Shown piece by piece: positions 58,801 through 64,000 of a stretch of DNA of 64,000 nt. The position numbers and the translations under genes are program-made. Source of the stretch: Rostratula benghalensis (taxonomy: Eukaryota; Chordata; Aves; Charadriiformes; Rostratulidae); NCBI GenBank assembly GCA_013399305.1, contig VXAI01000117.1, positions 1,028,356-1,092,355 on the forward strand. Reading direction: 5' to 3'. Within the stretch, counting starts at the first letter, position 1; the number at the start of each line of letters is the position of its first letter. The notes under the pieces are model-generated. The model was not told the origin of the DNA. It searched no databases and saw nothing but the letters and a program-made list of their open reading frames with translations.

Positions 58801-61800
58801 GTAAGTCCCGCCGGGCGGTAGCCCCTCCTTGCCGGGCAGCCGCCGGCCCCGCCGGGGCTGGGAGGGCTCCCTGAGGTGGTGGGGAGAAGCGCGAGGTCCC
58901 TCGCCTGGGGAGGCGGCACCTGCCTTGCCGGTGCGAAGCCTGCACCTCTAGAAAGTTCTTTGGGAGCCTGAAGGGGCTGGGGGTGGTGGGCGGCAGCTGG
59001 GCTGTCACCGCAAGTAAGCCTTCGTCCTACGGGTGACACCGTGAAAACAAGAGGTGGGGCAGGTTGAACCGGGGAGGGGTGGCTTGACCTTTCAAGATAG
59101 GTATGACACCAGTAGCTGCTGCAATACACCTGGGTTAGTAAAAGGAGAGGCATGTGGTGGCGGACCCCTGCCCAGGGGCAACAACAGGGAGCCGGGCATC
59201 CCACAGCAGCAGGCCCTGTCCCGCAGGGGTGGTGGCAGCCTCTCCAAGAAATACTTTCAAGAAATCAAGAGTGGCTTATTTCCTGCAAAAACACAATTGG
59301 AGGTGTGGGCAGCCAAAATTTCCCCTGCAGCCGGGTGACAAAAGAGTAGGGGGCAAGATTAGGGTGAGTTCTCTCAAGCCGGGAAACCGCCCGTGGTGGT
59401 TGGCATTGGAAGGTGCAGCTCACGCAGGCTGGTGATGCTGCGTCTATGGGCTGGGGAAGTGGGTAACAAGTGTCTCCACACTTTCTGCAAGCTATCTTTG
59501 CAGCTGTGGGAGGTGTGCGAAGGTGCATGCCTTTTTTTGGAAACTTGAAATGCCTTATATTGGATCCTTGCTGATGTTCTTCCCTATGGGGTTTAGCATC
59601 CCTGAGGGCCTTCACTACACTAACTTGAGATGGGGGACAAAGGGGATACCCAAAATCTCTCAGAGGAAGAGGTAATGGAGACTCTGGATTCAAGTTCTTT
59701 GGTTTGCTTGTAGCCAAGGGTGGTTAACTGCATACAGTTGCTGCTTGGTAAGTGTCCTGTAGTAAAGTACATGAAATCAATTAGTGCTGTCCTTTGAGTT
59801 AATACTGGACACTTGTCCACGTAACAGTAAATACAGGCTTCAGCAGTTGTGAGTGGACTGCACAAGTGAAGTCCAACCTCTGTTGATTGTCTTAGCACAG
59901 TGTAAAAAGGGTTGGGGGCCTTGGCACAGCTGGTACCTACACAGTACTGACTCCAGCTGGAGTTTGCAAAGAATCCACTGGGCAACTGCTGTGGAAGTCA
60001 AATAGAAAATAATTCCCACTGCAGCAGAACACCCATTGCTATGAACCCTGGCAGTGGCTCTTTCAAGCTAGCCAAGCATACAGGCAAGAAAATCTCTCTT
60101 GCCTTTAACTCTTCTACAGAAACTGCAGCTATACCTGGTTATTCATGTGTAGTTTACGTAGTGTATCGGCTCTTGAATGCCAAAAAAAACATTACATGTT
60201 AAAAGTGCTGGGAAGGTTACAGTTTGCCTCAGTGATGATAGCCTAGAAAATATTTAGAAAATAGTTTTATACTGGGGAATTCTTTCAGGAATCTTCAGTA
60301 TTAGACATTCTGTTGCCATTTTCATGGTACAGATCAATAAACATGCCAGCAAAGTGGTAAGTGCCAGAGAGATTGTTCTTTCTGTGAAAGTGAAGACTGC
60401 GAAACAGTTTTTCTACAGCTAAAGCTGATGACAGCATATGGGCCTTCATTAGCTGCGTTTTGAGAGAAGGACTAATTTTGTGCTGTGATTGGGTTGTGTT
60501 ATACTAGGTTAAAGGTAATCTTCAGCTGAATTCAACTTCTTCAGATGGTATTAAATATATTTCTGTTATGAATGCACACTGACATATTTTTGCTAGAGGC
60601 ATAAGTGACTATGGGTATTGCAAACTATGAAGGTTCATGTAACCATGCTCATAAACTTCAGGGCACAAAGTTTTTCTGTTTTCTACCCCGATTTCTGGTT
60701 GAGTTCAAAGTAGTCTCCTTCACCTCTCCTTACTCTGTTCTGGACTCTTCATTATATCTCATGCTTTGGCTTTGCTCTAAGACACAGTAGTTCAAAAAGT
60801 TAACATCAGTGGGGCTGTCATGCCTTTGGACATCGTGGCAATGCAAAGGAGGAGAAGCAGAAGGGGAAAGAGCAACTCATTCTAGTAGATGACTTCAATG
60901 CAAATTTGGTTGAGACCACAGTTCTATATGGTTGGTTGAAGCAAAAGTAAATCCTTACATTTACTAGAACTGTCTGGAAAATGTGATGTTTGTGCAGGCT
61001 GATTTTAGTAAATGCTGTCATGTTCTTCATGTGCTGAAAGGGCAAAAAAGACACTAAAGCTTCCTGGCTCCGTAGGAGTTAATCATCTCCATGGAAACTG
61101 ATGGCAGTGTACTAGTGCAGTGTTTAGACAGACTAAACTACACGCTGGGTTATAAAACACATTGTGGGGAAGAAAGGGACTTGGCAGAAAGTTTTTATCG
61201 CTCTTGAAACTCCTGACAAAATACCAGCTCAGAAGGGAGGAGTCAGTGCAATAAGGGCTGGAGCAAAAGAGCTTTTTAAAATAGCTCCTAAAACAGTACA
61301 AGAAATTAACTAGCTAGGTGGCAACCTAGGAGAAGCTTTTCATCTTCAGAGCACTGAATGTTGAAGAAGGAAAAAACTTCTAGTTAGGAGTGTAATGCAA
61401 AGTCTTACTAGTCTTTCATGCCTAGCCAGTGAAGTCGTACTCTCAGGTTTATTCTTTTCCTTTAATCTGATCTCACTCAACATTTAATTTTTGATCTTCC
61501 TGTGGCTCAGTTGTGCCACCCAACTCGGCAGTCATCAGAAGGTTTTAATCTCTACAGAAACAGATGCTCAAATAAACCCATTGGAAAGGCCAGAATTTCG
61601 ATATATACATCCTTTGAAACGGAAGATTATGGTCTTCTAAAAGCTTAGATTCTATACACAACAATTTTTTTTTCTTTATTAAAAAATGGAGGGGAAGTAA
61701 AAAGAGGAACTACTGTCAGGCTGGTCCAAGGGTGTCTTTTCACTCAGCCTGAGCGTTCCAGCATGATGAATGGAGCAGAAGTGAAGAGGTGTGTCTCATC

Positions 61801-64000
61801 TGGCCCTCCGACGTCAATAAATAATAAAATCGCTGGTTTAACTCTTGGCTTGCTTTCTTTAACTGGATCAATAAAAGCCAGAACAGGCAGTACAATAATT
61901 GGACAAACAGCAACTGCTATGACTTGCCATCTGAACTTTGCTTCCTCCACTCCTGCCCCCTGCCTATGACCCCTTCCAGTTGTGAATATTTTTCTTTTGT
62001 TTGAATTAAGAGACCTTTTGAAAGAACAGACACCGGGCATGCTTTGTTCCATTGTAACAAAGCTGTGACATTTCCAGCTGTACATAGCAGACATGAAAAG
62101 GGCTTGTTTGTACTTTTTTTAAATTTTATTTTATTTTTTCAGGAGCAGCAGGAACTTCTGAGCTTGGCTGCTGAATATTGCATTCGCAGGTTTTGAAAAA
62201 CACTCCTGCCAGGTCCCCTGTGCCCCACCTCTTCTTCTTAGAAAAATATGTGAAATTGCAGGTTGGATTTTGACAAACCAAAACCACTCTGTGAGTGATA
62301 AAGTGCTTTGTCCACTCTGCACCTACCTCACTTTCATCTTGTGCATATACTTCAGAAAAGAGCTGTGGCACTACTAGCTGGCTCTTACCTCAGTTCAAAG
62401 GAGCTCAAAATAACATTCCTTTCTATAGATTGTATGGGGAGAAATATCTGCAGTTTGAGCGATGATGCCAGTGGGTCCCCTCTCTCTTCTAAATAACCTC
62501 ACTCTTGGTGAGTTGGAGTTGGCAAGCTTTGGGGAGATGAAGGTAAGCTTGTAAGAGTCCCTTGGTGTCAAAGAAGCTGTCTGTTCCTCCATCCTGCCGT
62601 AACCATAGCACTGAGTTCACACTATCTGCAGTGGCCAGACTCCTTTGAACTGAGAATGGGATATCAGAAGACCAAGAGTCAGCAGAGAAGGAGGAAGATC
62701 GTGAATTTGTTTGGCCCAACAGTTGAGTACCTGACCTTTTGTTTTCACTGTTTTTTTTTAATTGCTTGTTCTGCCTTCTCACTAATAAGCTAAAAGAGAT
62801 ACACAGAACAACTTGATCGTAGATGAGACTTTCTAATGTGTATTTTTTTTCCTTGATGTCGACTCTCTGGTGGGGTCACATATGCTGTTTTACCCTTTAA
62901 GGCAGACAAGTAAGGTCTGCCACATTAACTTAAAAGTTAAAATACTGGTCATAATGGTTGCAAAAGTGTTGTATCCACTTTGGAATCAGACTTTTTTTGA
63001 GAAAGTAACCATGTGGCTTCATTTTTAGACTGGACTTCCCTTTGAGGTATTTTAGAAGCAGGAAATCTGAAAAGTTCCCCTTAAAGCTTAAAAAAAACCC
63101 CACGTATTCACAGGAACTCAAATTATTTCCATTTGACATGGGGGAAAAAATGCTGAGGAGATTTTTTTAACTTTTATAGAATTCCAATGTAGTAATGTGG
63201 TGAAAAAGGGGTGTTCTTTGTGCTTGGTCATATCTTCTGACAGAAAGGTTACTATTCTAAACTGAATTGTTCTATTTAATAGAAGTGGGAAGAGAAGATG
63301 CTTATTTGTTGTTTTTGTTGGTTATTTGCAATTAAAATCCATAGAGAAGTAGAGAGATCACCTTGTGGGGTCTGTCTTCTCCAAACGTATCTATTAAAAA
63401 AAATAGTGTTTGGGCAATGTAATGCAGTATGTATATAAGGCTCCTTTGGTATTTTAGTACTATTGCTTATGATTACTCCGGATTTTCTGCAAGAAGAAAC
63501 TCCATCAGGACTGCTGAGCCAACTGGGAGCCAGATGCTCTAACCTTGAGTCTTAGAGCTCCTTGCTTATGGAGACATTTCTCTCAGTCTTATTTTCACTG
63601 GTATTCCACCTGTTCTTGAGAACTCTTCACTTGCCAACTGCTGTAATGTTTCTGGGAAGACGTGGGCTGGTGGGAAGATAGTTATGTACTGCCATACACA
63701 GTACTAGTATGTTTAGCTTAGCGAGAAGTTTTCATCTGAGGTGGAAAAGGGCCTGCTTCGTTCATATCTTGTTATTCAGGATGCACAGATTTGGTTGGTG
63801 GGTATAGAAGTGACAGAAGGTGACACATTCATTCTCAGCTTCATTAGAGGTCTTCACATTTTCCAGGACACTGAATATAGTTAGTTCTGGCCTTTCAGAG
63901 TTTCTTAGATACGGCAACTGGCTTGGGATCTGCTGAAATGGATCTCTGTATTCATGCATAATTGTACTGACATCAGGGTGGGTGAGATCAAGCATCTTTA
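58801..64000 (+). other. TIMP3: TIMP3 intron 1 (5' part)
   Basis: Starts at the GTAAGTCC donor and continues to the window edge; no exon 2 sequence was found. The first 140 bases belong to the CpG island. No CR1, MIR or other clear repeat was recognised in the rest. The frames here (for example 59265-59717, 61744-62094, both minus) have no domain and are chance frames. Confidence 0.85.

Larger units (their letters stand above)
58040..58940. other. CpG island of TIMP3
   Basis: GC content rises abruptly at about 58040 and CpG dinucleotides become dense, continuing across the promoter, 5' UTR and coding part of exon 1 and about 140 bases into intron 1. The rest of the window is AT-richer and CpG-poor. 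Long antisense frames here (for example 57869-58372 and 58689-59204, minus) reflect the scarcity of TAA/TAG in GC-rich DNA, not genes. Islands of this sort usually mark a promoter kept unmethylated in the germ line. Confidence 0.9.

Noticed and set aside
58689..59204. 171-codon minus-strand frame across TIMP3 exon 1
   Set aside because: Antisense to the TIMP3 coding exon within GC-rich DNA; no recognised domain or promoter.
1..64000. CRISPR arrays, bacterial operons or phage-like systems
   Set aside because: Avian repeats, a spliced vertebrate gene, a CpG island and no regularly spaced repeats or long gene-dense frames exclude a prokaryotic interpretation.

Overview
The window looks like avian nuclear DNA. 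It carries several CR1 LINE 3' ends with the terminal ATTCTRTG-type octamers typical of birds, a few much older amniote repeats (MIR-type SINEs, palindromic elements), and one exon whose protein closely resembles bird TIMP3. A single N at 20229 inside a poly(A) run marks a draft-assembly ambiguity. The species cannot be named from the sequence alone.

Only one gene is recognisable. At 58677-58800 on the + strand lies the first coding exon of TIMP3 (tissue inhibitor of metalloproteinases 3): a signal peptide followed by the Cys-Thr-Cys N-terminus of the mature inhibitor, ending at a strong phase-1 splice donor. It sits in a CpG island of about 0.9 kb (58040-58940). The island holds a perfect GC box, an inverted CCAAT box, a TATA-like element and an ATG-free 5' UTR that contains a (GA)14 tract. 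The remaining 5.2 kb to the right edge is TIMP3 intron 1. In other vertebrates TIMP3 lies inside a long intron of SYN3 on the opposite strand. I found no SYN3 exon here, so the upstream 58 kb is either intergenic or SYN3 intron.

Layout from left to right: 1-2.0 kb single copy; CR1 (+) 2.02-2.79 kb; single copy with minor simple repeats to 16.6 kb; MIR 16.65-16.83 kb; a decayed Ty3/gypsy retrotransposon at 18.53-20.30 kb with gag, zinc-knuckle, protease and integrase remnants but no recognisable reverse transcriptase; ancient CR1/L3-like tail 24.77-24.99 kb; MIR (-) 25.15-25.29 kb; a possible LTR-like segment 25.97-26.55 kb; CR1 (+) 29.83-30.07 kb; MIR 30.44-30.57 kb; long old CR1 (-) 31.55-32.56 kb; CR1 (-) 39.86-40.39 kb; CR1 tail (+) 41.06-41.24 kb; a 95-bp tandem duplication at 41.90-42.09 kb; CR1 (+) 42.75-43.24 kb; MIR 45.49-45.62 kb; CR1 tail (-) 48.65-48.76 kb; a GGAGA microsatellite at 49.61-49.71 kb; a palindromic ancient element at 53.08-53.20 kb; a group of MIR and palindromic fragments at 55.6-57.15 kb; then the TIMP3 CpG island, exon 1 and intron 1.

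No complete gene besides the TIMP3 exon, no RNA gene and no multi-gene system were supported. The least expected item is the Ty3/gypsy relic, because this retrotransposon class is scarce in bird genomes. All repeat-family calls rest on memory of family consensus patterns, not on a database search.
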